Source of the DNA: Bacillota bacterium
Lineage (GTDB): Bacteria > Bacillota > UBA4882 > UBA8346
NCBI GenBank assembly: GCA_003501335.1
Contig: DNPQ01000418.1
Location: 1 to 8,149 of the forward strand
Length of the DNA: 8,149 nt
Reading direction: 5' to 3'
Part shown: positions 1 to 6,284 of the stretch, piece after piece
Layout: each line of letters starts with the position of its first letter
Position numbering within the stretch: the first letter of the stretch is position 1
Program-made: the position numbers and the translations under genes
Notes under the pieces: model-generated
What the model saw: the letters and a program-made list of their open reading frames with translations, nothing else
Database searches by the model: none
Told to the model about the DNA's origin: nothing

Positions 1-1
1 T

Positions 2-2503
2 GAGACCAATCACCGTTTAATTGCCAATGGGGTTGTCAATATTGCTGATCCGCGAGAGCGGGAGCGCTTTTTTACGGAAGTGCTCAAAGCAAATAACCAA
101 GAAATCTGCAGCTTTGCCTATGGCATGGAAAATGGCGAATATTACGGCGCCCGCCGGAACTCAAAAAATGAAACCGAGATTGTCAGAAATAGCCGCCAAA
201 CGGGAGGCCATTTATGGTTCCTTTCTGAATGGGCTGCGGTGAAACCTGCCGAGGATTACGGCAAATTTGACCCCCGTACCCAGGATTGGTATAAAGCGGC
301 TACGAAAGAACACAGACCGGTTTTCTGTCCGATTTACAAGCGTTTTGGCGAAAATGATTTAGCGATTGCTGCAGTTTATCCCATTTATAATCAAGCGGGT
401 TCCCTGGAAGGTGTTTTGGGGACTCAAATGATTCTTTCCAAAATAAACCATTATTTGTGGGAAATTACGGAGGATAAGGGCGCCACAGCCTACATCGTTG
501 AAAAATCCAGTGGAAAAATGGTTGCCAACTCCTTAGGAAAACCCAATTTTAAAATTTTGGCGAGCGATAAAATCGCCCGAATATCCATTGATCAAATCGG
601 GAACCGTTTTATTATCAAGTCCTATCATCAGTATCTTCAAAATTCGGTTGCCAATTTTTTGGCTAAAAACAGCACGGATCGGCTCCATATCCGGATAACC
701 GAGTACCGTAAACCCGGTTTGGATTGGTTGATCATAACTGTGATTCCTGAGAGACAGTTTATTGCCGAAATCAGCAAAAACATTTGGGTTTCGGTGGTAT
801 TATCGGTTCTGGCATTGTTGATTGCCGTGCTCATCTATTTAAAAAGCACGGCGATCATTTTAAAACCCATTTATGATTTGATTCATACCACTGAAAAGTT
901 TTCCCGGGGCGATTTTTCGCAAAGAGTTCAGATTGCCGGTAATGACGAAGTCGGCAAATTATCGCGGGCATTTAACAAAATGGCCGACCAACTCTATGCG
1001 CTGATCAATTATCTTGAGGAAAAAGTGAAAGAACGGACCCGGGAGTTGGAGCGTACCAATGATTCGCTTAGGAATAGCGAAGAAAATATTCGTTTGCTGC
1101 TGGATTCAACTGCAGAAGCGATCGTTGGTATCGATATGGAGGGGAATTGTACCTTTTGTAATTCCAGTTGTCTAAAAATGCTCGGTTACCAACTTCAAGA
1201 TGAACTCATCGGGAAAAAAATACATCATTTAATACATTCTGAGGATAGGAAGGGGAACCTGATTTCACTGGAGGGATGTCAGATTTTTCAGGCATTGCAA
1301 GCCGGTAATGGCGCCCATGTATTGGGGGAAGTATTCAGACGAGCCGACGGTACCTTTTTTCCGGTTGAATGTTTCTCCTACCCCCAATATCGTGAGGAAA
1401 AACTTGAAGGATGTGTAGTAACCTTTTTTGATATCACCGAGCGTCAACAATCGGAGCATGAGATCGTTTATCTTAGCTATCATGACCAGTTAACCGGTTT
1501 GTATAACAGAAGATATTTTGAACAGGAATTAAAATTGTTGGATGCGCCGCGTAATTATCCTTTAACGATTATTTTTGCAGATATGAATGGATTAAAACTT
1601 GTTAACGATTCGCTTGGACATGGGACCGGTGATAAACTTATTCAGAAAGTCGCTGAAGTCCTTTTAAAAGGTTGCCGGAAAGATGATATTGTAGCCAGGT
1701 TCGGCGGTGATGAATTTATCGTTCTGTTGCCCCAGACGGAACCGGCTGAAGCGGAAGAAATTATCAAGCGTATCAAAAACATTGCCCTGGATGAGAAGGT
1801 AAACTCCATCGACATCTCCATTTCTTTCGGGTATGAAACCAAATATCATCAGGAAGAAAGCGCCCAAGAAATTTTAAAAAGGGCCGAAGACTATATGTAT
1901 AAGAATAAGCTATTTGAAAGTCCGAGTATGAAAGGGCGGACCATTAAAGCCATTCTTAGTACTATGCATGAAAAGAATAAGATGGAAGAAGCTCATTCCC
2001 AAAGAGTTTCCGAGTTATGTAAGAGCATGGGGGAAGTTCTGGGTTTATTTGACCAAGATATCGAAGAATTAAAAACCGTCGGCTTGATACATGATATCGG
2101 TAAAGTCGCTATTGGAGAAAGTATCCTGACCAAGCTCGGCAAGCTTACGGATATTGAATGGAAAGAAATCAAACGCCACCCGGAGGTGGGCTATCGGATT
2201 TTGAGTACGGTCAATGATCTATCCAAAATGGCGGAATATGTTTTGGCCCATCATGAACGTTGGGATGGCGGGGGCTATCCCAAAGGCTTGAAAGGGGAAG
2301 CTATTCCCCTGCAGTCAAGAATTATCACCATAGCAGACGCTTATGACGCCATGACCAATGAAAGAACATATCGAGATTTATTATCAAAATCCGTAGCGAT
2401 AACGGAACTACAAAAAAATGCCGGAAAACAATTTGATCCGGAGTTGCTAAAGACTTTCATCGAGAAAGTATTGTATAAAAGGGGCGATTTGGAGCCGGAA
2501 TAA
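2..2503 (+). CDS. dCache-HAMP-PAS-GGDEF-HD-GYP c-di-GMP receptor enzyme (5' partial)
   Basis: Membrane sensor that should both make and break down cyclic di-GMP in response to an extracellular ligand. The frame is open to the left edge, so the true start and first membrane helix are missing; 833 residues are visible. Counting from the first visible codon: a dCache-type extracellular sensor (to about 255, with FDPRTQDWYKAA near 89-100), a membrane helix (261-280), HAMP (about 281-336), a short coiled coil, PAS (about 360-483), GGDEF (about 491-641) and HD-GYP (about 644-830). The diguanylate cyclase motif GGDEF (568-572) is intact and is preceded by an inhibitory-site RxxD (RKDD, 559-562). The phosphodiesterase residues are also present: HDIGK at 697 and HHERWDGGGYP from 750. 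Both activities are therefore plausible, though one may dominate in vivo. The PAS domain has an unusual CxxCxxxC cluster. No clear terminator follows directly; the next one is at 2714. Confidence 0.95.
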   Translation, partial: ETNHRLIANGVVNIADPRERERFFTEVLKANNQEICSFAYGMENGEYYGARRNSKNETEIVRNSRQTGGHLWFLSEWAAVKPAEDYGKFDPRTQDWYKAATKEHRPVFCPIYKRFGENDLAIAAVYPIYNQAGSLEGVLGTQMILSKINHYLWEITEDKGATAYIVEKSSGKMVANSLGKPNFKILASDKIARISIDQIGNRFIIKSYHQYLQNSVANFLAKNSTDRLHIRITEYRKPGLDWLIITVIPERQFIAEISKNIWVSVVLSVLALLIAVLIYLKSTAIILKPIYDLIHTTEKFSRGDFSQRVQIAGNDEVGKLSRAFNKMADQLYALINYLEEKVKERTRELERTNDSLRNSEENIRLLLDSTAEAIVGIDMEGNCTFCNSSCLKMLGYQLQDELIGKKIHHLIHSEDRKGNLISLEGCQIFQALQAGNGAHVLGEVFRRADGTFFPVECFSYPQYREEKLEGCVVTFFDITERQQSEHEIVYLSYHDQLTGLYNRRYFEQELKLLDAPRNYPLTIIFADMNGLKLVNDSLGHGTGDKLIQKVAEVLLKGCRKDDIVARFGGDEFIVLLPQTEPAEAEEIIKRIKNIALDEKVNSIDISISFGYETKYHQEESAQEILKRAEDYMYKNKLFESPSMKGRTIKAILSTMHEKNKMEEAHSQRVSELCKSMGEVLGLFDQDIEELKTVGLIHDIGKVAIGESILTKLGKLTDIEWKEIKRHPEVGYRILSTVNDLSKMAEYVLAHHERWDGGGYPKGLKGEAIPLQSRIITIADAYDAMTNERTYRDLLSKSVAITELQKNAGKQFDPELLKTFIEKVLYKRGDLEPE

Positions 2504-2539
2504 TTGTATACTCTACATACAGTAATTAGTAGTGTCAAT

Positions 2540-2771
2540 ATGGCTTGGCTAAGTAATGCTAAAGCTTGATCAAGTGCCTTATGTCGAACGTTATGCCTGG
2601 TTCCCGTTTAAATCGGATGATAAAAACGGCAAAGTCTCCGCTCTTTATAATGCGGTCGGCAGTTTGGCGAAGTTGGGAAAATTGTACAGTTCCCTGGGGA
2701 ATATTAAATGTACAAACCAGTTAAACGGATGTTTGACTGGTTTATTTTGTTTTGTCGAGGAGAAAAAATAA
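2540..2771 (+). pseudogene. C-terminal remnant of an Asl1/GH128-like glycosyl hydrolase, frameshifted
   Basis: An open frame from ATG 2556 reads DQVPYVERYAWFPF, then SALYNAVGSLAKLGKLYSSL. This resembles, from memory, the last strand and helix of the Asl1-like glycosyl hydrolase catalytic core (typically VERYAWF...LTPLG..Y). Only about 50 residues remain of a protein normally over 200 long, so it cannot fold into an enzyme. A second frame from ATG 2540 reads MAWLSNAKA and then stops. Joining the two gives a sensible NAKA-(W)-LDQVPYVERYAW continuity, implying a small deletion near 2566-2570. The frame then runs through the terminator hairpin to a stop at 2769-2771, suggesting that the native stop was lost. 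No ribosome binding site precedes ATG 2556. The call as decayed gene debris is fairly firm; the exact family is less so. Confidence 0.55.
2714..2754 (+). terminator. Rho-independent terminator
   Basis: The arms at 2714-2726 and 2731-2743 pair over 13 bp, with one G-T wobble, around a GGAT loop. ATTTTGTTTTG follows. It lies directly after the glycosyl hydrolase remnant, so it was probably that gene's terminator. It may now end transcripts from the receptor gene about 210 bp upstream, and it insulates the MarR promoter. Confidence 0.85.
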
Positions 2772-2857
2772 ATGAGGATTTGTAAGAGCCTAGATTCATT
2801 TTCGTAATTGTTACCTAGTGATAAGGTATTAATAGTAAAAATTATTTAGAGATACAG

Positions 2858-2880
2858 TTGCATTTTATTGCAAATGCAAT
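2858..2880 (+). promoter_or_regulatory. Palindromic MarR-type operator
   Basis: Two nested perfect inverted repeats are visible: ATTGCA-AA-TGCAAT (2867-2880), and TTGCATTT (2858-2865) with AAATGCAA (2872-2879). The 14-bp element has the size and TTGC/GCAA character of operators bound by MarR dimers. It covers the -35 box of the adjoining MarR-family gene, the expected position for autorepression. Assignment to this regulator is inferred from position and symmetry. The rest of 2772-2857 is AT-rich, with only a weak TACCT/AGGTA inverted repeat at 2812-2828. Confidence 0.7.
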
Positions 2881-2896
2881 AATATTAAATTATAAT
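2868..2896 (+). promoter_or_regulatory. Sigma-A type promoter of the MarR-GNAT operon
   Basis: A -35 box TTGCAA (2868-2873) and a consensus -10 box TATAAT (2891-2896) are separated by exactly 17 nt. Transcription should begin near 2903. The -35 box lies inside the palindromic operator. The -10 box lies within a second, AT-only inverted repeat, AATATTA (2881-2887) with TAATATT (2893-2899), which may be a second binding site or just AT-rich chance. Confidence 0.8.
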
Positions 2897-2915
2897 ATTG
2901 AATATGCAACAAAAT

Positions 2916-2921
2916 AAGGTG
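2916..2921 (+). promoter_or_regulatory. Ribosome binding site deciding the MarR start
   Basis: AAGGTG lies 6 nt before ATG 2928. The earlier in-frame TTG (2898) and ATG (2904) sit at or upstream of the predicted transcription start near 2903 and have no such site, so ATG 2928 is preferred. Confidence 0.75.
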
Positions 2922-2927
2922 AATCAA

Positions 2928-3395
2928 ATGAAAAATATATTACGGGAAATTGGTATGATTACAAGATGTTTTGAAACAATTAGCAATCTGGAGTTTAAAC
3001 AATACAAATTGGCTAAAGGACAATATCTGTATTTGGTGAGAATTTGTGAAAATCCAGGAATCATTCAAGAAAGAGTCGCGGAAATGTTAAAAGTAGATAG
3101 AACAACAGCCGCGCGGGCTATTCAAAAATTGGCATCAGAAGGCTTTATTATCAAAAGAAACGACCCTGAAAATAAAAAAATACTTAGACTTTATGCAACG
3201 GATAAAGGCCGGACCATTTATACTCTATTAGAAAAAGAGGAGCGCTATTCAGATGAAGTCGCCCTTCAAGATTTTACCGAGGATGAAAAGGAAATTGCTT
3301 TGAAACTTCTTTGCAAAATGCGCCAGAACATCGAAGTGGACTGGGAAATCGTGAGAAAGGGAGGTAAAAGGAGATATCTAAATATCGAAAATTAA
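2928..3395 (+). CDS. MarR-family transcriptional regulator
   Basis: Small cytoplasmic winged-helix repressor of 155 residues, expected to bind palindromic DNA as a dimer and release it on binding a small molecule. The wHTH core is at about residues 44-90. The recognition helix region VDRTTAARAIQKLASEGFI is followed by a wing with the family pattern D..N.K...L..T..G. N- and C-terminal helices make up the dimer interface. The opening MKNILREIGMI and the segment KGQYLYLVRICENPGIIQE strongly resemble, from memory, Bacillus YybA-type regulators. The GNAT gene begins 49 nt downstream with no terminator between, so the two are probably co-transcribed. Its own promoter is overlapped by a palindromic operator, pointing to autorepression. 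Base composition is clearly more AT-rich than the flanking large genes (19 G+C of 60 at 2941-3000). The family call is secure; the ligand is unknown. Confidence 0.93.
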   Translation: MKNILREIGMITRCFETISNLEFKQYKLAKGQYLYLVRICENPGIIQERVAEMLKVDRTTAARAIQKLASEGFIIKRNDPENKKILRLYATDKGRTIYTLLEKEERYSDEVALQDFTEDEKEIALKLLCKMRQNIEVDWEIVRKGGKRRYLNIEN

Positions 3396-3444
3396 TTAGT
3401 AATCTATTGAGCCTAAGCAGAGCCGATTGAGGAGTGTAGAAATC

Positions 3445-3915
3445 ATGGATGAAATACAGATCATTGAATTTGAAGAAAAGTATAAAAAAGACTTTAAACG
3501 ATTGTCATACGAGTGGTTGGAAAAATACGTTTCCGTCGAACCGGAAGATTTGAGAATTATCAACAATCCTAAGGAAGTTATTATCAATAATGGCGGATAT
3601 ATCTTTCTTGCCAAATATGAGGAAGAAATTGTAGGGACTGTGGCATTAATCCATATTGATGAGTCAACTTTTGAACTGGCTAAACTTGCTGTAACTGCTC
3701 AATATCAAGGCCATGGAATCGGAAATCAACTGATGGAATATTGTCTGAATGTTGCCAAACACGCAGGTGCCAAAAAAGTTATCCTTTTTACAAATCATAT
3801 TTTATTAGCAGCAATTAGGCTATATCGCAAATTTAACTTTAAGCAGATTCCGTTGGAAAATAATAAGTATTTGGAGTCGGATTTAAAAATGGAATTGTTA
3901 TTAAATGTGGTATAA
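3445..3915 (+). CDS. GNAT-family N-acetyltransferase
   Basis: Predicted cytoplasmic acetyl-CoA-dependent acetyltransferase of 156 residues, a normal single-domain GNAT length. Motif A, the pyrophosphate-binding loop, is visible as QYQGHGIG (86-93), preceded by the strand ELAKLAV. The C-terminal motif B region LYRKFNFKQI (126-135) is also present. The substrate cannot be read from the sequence; drugs, amino acids, polyamines and protein N-termini are all used in this family. ATG 3445 is chosen because GAGGAG (3429-3434) precedes it by 10 nt. An in-frame TTG at 3427 overlaps that site and is unlikely. It follows the MarR gene in an apparent operon, an arrangement I recall for Bacillus yybA/yyaT, so the enzyme may modify the regulator's ligand or a related toxin. 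It converges with the MFS gene, 72 bp away. Confidence 0.92.
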   Translation: MDEIQIIEFEEKYKKDFKRLSYEWLEKYVSVEPEDLRIINNPKEVIINNGGYIFLAKYEEEIVGTVALIHIDESTFELAKLAVTAQYQGHGIGNQLMEYCLNVAKHAGAKKVILFTNHILLAAIRLYRKFNFKQIPLENNKYLESDLKMELLLNVV

Positions 3916-3987
3916 TAGCCTTTGTATGCTTGATAATTAAGATTAAGTTAAAATGGATATAAAAAGCGCTCCCTGTGGGTTTGGTAG

Positions 3988-5220
3988 CTATCTTGTTTTT
4001 TTCTTGGCGATAACCGGAATAATAAGCAAAAACGTTGTCAATCCACAGGCCAGATAGCCCATACCGCCCCCCCATTGCTCCATGACCGTTCCGGCGTAGA
4101 AGTTTCCGATTGGAGTTGAGCCTTGGTTTAAAAATGAATAAACACCCATGACCCTTCCCCGGTATTCATCAGTGGACTTAAGCTGAAATATTGAGTTGGC
4201 CGTATTGATGAATGTCAAATTCATAAATCCGACCCCGGCGACCAGGATGATGCAAAGCCAATATTGCCGTGAGAAAGCGATGATCATCTGTAAGATAGCG
4301 GTACTTATGCCATCAAAGATAAGTAATCCCTCTTTCACTCCTTTTTTACTGATGGCGGCCATGATCAGCGCACCGCAGAGTGAGCCGACTCCGGCAGCGG
4401 ACATTAACGTGGTGTAAGCGTAAGCCCCTTTTTGCAGAGCGGTTTTGGCAAATACCGGAATGACCACATCGTTGTTCATTGCGAAAGTGCAGACAACGGC
4501 CATGATGATGACATTATTCATCAAAGCCTTGTCCTTTTTGATATATTGAATCCCCTCTTTGATTTCTTGCATCACATTCCGGTGCTCTCTGCGAACTACC
4601 CGATCAGGGGTATGAATAAGAAAAATTCCCCACAGAACCGCAATATAGCTGATTCCATTCAGGAAAAAGCAAAAGACCGGACCGAATTTTACAATTACGA
4701 TGCCTGAGATTGCCGGGCCGACGATTTTGGCCAGGTTTACTATTGTAGAATTTAGTGAGATAGCGTTCATTAAATCTTTCCGTCCGACCATCTCAATGAA
4801 GAAAGACTGCCGCGCCGGCATATCCAAGGTCTGCGTCAGGCCGAAAATAGCGCTTAAAATTAGCACATGCCAATATTGAACTATATGAAAATAGGTCAGG
4901 GCAGTCAAAGCGAAAGCCTGTAGCATGAATAGAGCCTGAGTGAGCAACAGTATTTTTTTCTTGGGGAAACGGTCTACGAAAACACCGGCAAAAAGAGTAA
5001 ACAACATCATCGGCAGGAATTGGCAAACCCCCAGAATTCCTACTAATAATGGCGATTTGGTGAGGGTATAAACCAACCACACTTGAGCGGTCCGCTGCAT
5101 CCAGGTGCCTGTTAAGGAAACGCATTGGCCGATCCAGAAATAGCGAAAATTTTTGTATTTTAATGAAGAAAAAGTAGTGCTTAGCGCTGTTGAAATTTTG
5201 CTAATCATGATTACCGGCAT
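3988..5220 (-). CDS. MFS exporter, DHA3/EntS-like
   Basis: Inner-membrane secondary transporter of 410 residues with about 12 hydrophobic segments, expected to export drugs or siderophore-like compounds by proton antiport. The N-terminal FRYFWIGQCVSLTGTWMQR and the loop GVFVDRFPKKKIL between helices 2 and 3 (MFS motif A) are typical of the DHA3 branch (Pfam MFS_3, the EntS-like group). The central loop around residues 205-225 is basic, as expected for the cytoplasmic link between the two six-helix halves. The start is ATG at 5218-5220, with AGGA (5225-5228) 4 nt upstream. This spacing is tight, so ATG 5206-5208, four codons in, is an alternative. A promoter with a palindrome between its boxes lies about 100 bp upstream. 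Substrate unknown. I see no convincing terminator between it and the convergent GNAT gene. Confidence 0.93.
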   Translation of the reverse strand: MPVIMISKISTALSTTFSSLKYKNFRYFWIGQCVSLTGTWMQRTAQVWLVYTLTKSPLLVGILGVCQFLPMMLFTLFAGVFVDRFPKKKILLLTQALFMLQAFALTALTYFHIVQYWHVLILSAIFGLTQTLDMPARQSFFIEMVGRKDLMNAISLNSTIVNLAKIVGPAISGIVIVKFGPVFCFFLNGISYIAVLWGIFLIHTPDRVVRREHRNVMQEIKEGIQYIKKDKALMNNVIIMAVVCTFAMNNDVVIPVFAKTALQKGAYAYTTLMSAAGVGSLCGALIMAAISKKGVKEGLLIFDGISTAILQMIIAFSRQYWLCIILVAGVGFMNLTFINTANSIFQLKSTDEYRGRVMGVYSFLNQGSTPIGNFYAGTVMEQWGGGMGYLACGLTTFLLIIPVIAKKKTR

Positions 5221-5321
5221 CGCATCCTATCGTGGTAAGTAGCAGCAGATCAAATGGGTAGAGACTCGGTTGTTTTATAAAGTCAAAAATTATTTTAAAT
5301 TTTTCTTGATGAATAGTAATC

Positions 5322-5350
5322 ATTATATACTCTGCGATTGCAATCTACAA
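5322..5350 (-). promoter_or_regulatory. Probable promoter of the MFS exporter
   Basis: On the minus strand a consensus -10 TATAAT (5322-5327) lies 17 nt from a poor -35, TTGTAG (5345-5350). This predicts a leader of roughly 95 nt. A weak -35 would suit an activated or tightly controlled promoter. The leader holds an AT-only inverted repeat, AAAAATT/AATTTTT (5285-5304), and TGAT-N8-ATCA (5307-5322) next to the expected start. Confidence 0.5.
5336..5345. promoter_or_regulatory. Palindrome GATTGCAATC, candidate operator
   Basis: This perfect 10-bp palindrome sits between the -35 and -10 boxes of the MFS promoter. It shares ATTGCAA with the operator upstream of the MarR gene, though its two half-sites overlap instead of being separated by AA. 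Binding by the neighbouring MarR protein is an inference. Confidence 0.4.
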
Positions 5351-5541
5351 GTTTTCCGCCGGCATGAATGCCTCATTATTATATTTTCTTCAGCACGCCC
5401 ACAATCCCATTAATGGGTATCCCTTTGTGCCTTTTAACCGCCAAAGGTTTTTATCGGTTCATGGTAGGAATAAGGAAAAGCCTTTGTAAAATAATATTTA
5501 TGTCGCCTTTTAGTTATATTATTGGTAAAGGGGTTGAGGTC
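5351..5541 (+). other. Leader with palindromes and possible alternative hairpins
   Basis: The space between the divergent MFS and small-membrane-protein genes (5221-5541, 321 bp) holds the MFS promoter region and then this leader. Visible here are GGCAT-GA-ATGCC (5361-5372) and the perfect 12-mer CCCATTAATGGG (5406-5417). CCTTTG (5422-5427) can pair with CAAAGG (5442-5447), followed by TTTTTAT. The same CAAAGG plus TTTT can instead pair with AAAAGCCTTTG (5476-5486). I could not find a confident plus-strand promoter. The frame is open from ATG 5368, but the amino acids before 5542 look non-coding. Confidence 0.3.
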
Positions 5542-5544
5542 TTG
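5527..5544 (+). promoter_or_regulatory. Ribosome binding site and TTG start
   Basis: AAAGGGG (5527-5533) lies 8 nt before the in-frame TTG at 5542-5544. The product then begins MKDRFTRGFLAG, a plausible N-terminus leading straight into the first membrane helix. Upstream ATGs at 5368, 5461 and 5500 lack comparable sites. Confidence 0.65.
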
Positions 5545-5985
5545 AAAGATAGATTTACAAGGGGCTTTTTAGCAGGCGTCATAGCGGGGATACCAGTTGT
5601 TGCTTTTTCATGGGTCGCCGCCTCATTAAAATGGACGACCCTCCGGTGGTCAGATTTTGCCGCTATATTGATATATGGTCATAAAAGCGCCAATCTGGGC
5701 GAAGAAATTTTTTCGGTAGTAGGGGTTTTCGTTTTTTGTGGAGTCCTGGGAATTATTTGCGCCTTTATTATTCCCAAAATATCCAGTTCAAACTATTTAT
5801 TAAAAAGTTGGGTCTTTAGTATCGCTGTTTGGTTTGCTGCCTTCGTATTGACACTTTTTTATAAGGTACCCGGACTCCTTATTATACCTCTTAAAACAGT
5901 CGTTTCCAATTTCGCTGAAGCCACTATTTGGGGTTTCATGCTGGGATATTGTTTAAAATGGTTTGATAACCGTTTGAAAACATAA
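5542..5985 (+). CDS. Small four-helix integral membrane protein, unknown function
   Basis: Predicted 147-residue membrane protein. Hydrophobic segments lie at about residues 8-28, 54-77, 88-109 and 117-140. Between the first two is a hydrophilic loop with TLRWSDFAAILIYGHKSANLGE; the C-terminus NRLKT is short and basic. I recall similar conserved hypothetical proteins starting MKDRF.RGF.AG in clostridial Bacillota, but cannot attach a function or a named domain. There are no catalytic motifs, no cysteine pairs and no signal cleavage site. The start is TTG 5542, chosen by its ribosome binding site. Starting at ATG 5368 would add 58 residues that do not resemble protein-coding sequence. It is transcribed away from the MFS gene and stands alone, ended by the terminator at 6111. 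A role in transport, stress or sporulation would be guesswork. Confidence 0.75.
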   Translation: MKDRFTRGFLAGVIAGIPVVAFSWVAASLKWTTLRWSDFAAILIYGHKSANLGEEIFSVVGVFVFCGVLGIICAFIIPKISSSNYLLKSWVFSIAVWFAAFVLTLFYKVPGLLIIPLKTVVSNFAEATIWGFMLGYCLKWFDNRLKT

Positions 5986-6110
5986 TTGTTTTCGGTTCAA
6001 TTACTTCTTGATAGCTACGGAGAGGGATGTAGTCCCAAAATAAGTTACGATCAGACGATCAAACAATCAGAATTTCAAATGGGTCATACAGTCAAGAGTC
6101 TAAAATAAGA

Positions 6111-6146
6111 GGGAGAGATGAGCAAAAAGCTTGTCTCTTCTTTTTT
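6111..6146 (+). terminator. Rho-independent terminator
   Basis: The arms at 6111-6123 and 6129-6141 pair over 13 positions, counting four G-T wobbles, around an AAAAA loop. A run of six T at 6141-6146 follows. It lies 126 bp after the small membrane protein gene and is the likely end of that transcript. It also shields the MATE gene from upstream transcription. Confidence 0.8.
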
Positions 6147-6148
6147 AG

Positions 6149-6247
6149 GCCGGAGATTATGGTTCATTAAAAAAATCGGATCCATTCGAACGCAACGCCC
6201 AAGCTGAGGAGATGATCTTATTGATTGAGCGAATGGAAGAATATTAA
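6149..6247 (+). pseudogene. Start-less C-terminal fragment of a lost gene
   Basis: Between a TAG (6146-6148) and a TAA (6245-6247), one frame reads 32 codons ending SDPFERNAQAEEMILLIERM and EEY. It looks like a charged, amphipathic C-terminal helix rather than random translation. The only internal ATGs fall near the end and no complete gene is possible. It may be the tail of a regulator or enzyme that once preceded the MATE gene. I do not recognise the family, and chance cannot be excluded for so short a stretch. Confidence 0.25.
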
Positions 6248-6278
6248 AACATTTACATTCAAATTTTAGTAACCGGGC

Positions 6279-6284
6279 TATAAT
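6279..6284 (+). promoter_or_regulatory. Candidate -10 box for the MATE gene
   Basis: A consensus TATAAT lies 45 nt before the MATE start. The only -35-like words, TTTACA (6252-6257) and TTACAT (6253-6258), are 21 and 20 nt away, too far for a standard promoter. Either an activator is used or the box is fortuitous. Confidence 0.4.

Noticed and set aside
2501..2523. Hairpin TGTAT/ATACA right after the receptor stop
   Set aside because: Only about 5-7 weak pairs and no T-run follows, so it is not a credible terminator.
2556..2771. Intact 71-residue small protein
   Set aside because: It has no ribosome binding site, its N-terminal part resembles the end of a much larger enzyme, and its C-terminal part is translated terminator hairpin.
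2898..2927. Longer MarR start at TTG 2898 or ATG 2904
   Set aside because: Both lie at or before the predicted transcription start near 2903 and lack a ribosome binding site. ATG 2928 has AAGGTG at proper spacing and matches family N-termini.
3916..3990. Bidirectional terminator between GNAT and MFS
   Set aside because: T-runs exist on both strands, but the only stems (CCC/GGG and AGC/GCT with internal loops) are too short and interrupted.
4432..4707. Plus-strand 91-residue ORF inside the MFS gene
   Set aside because: It is an antisense shadow of a strongly supported transporter gene, with no protein-like features.
5368..5541. N-terminal extension of the small membrane protein from ATG 5368
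   Set aside because: The translation is low in coding character and overlaps palindromic leader structure, and TTG 5542 has a good AAAGGGG site.
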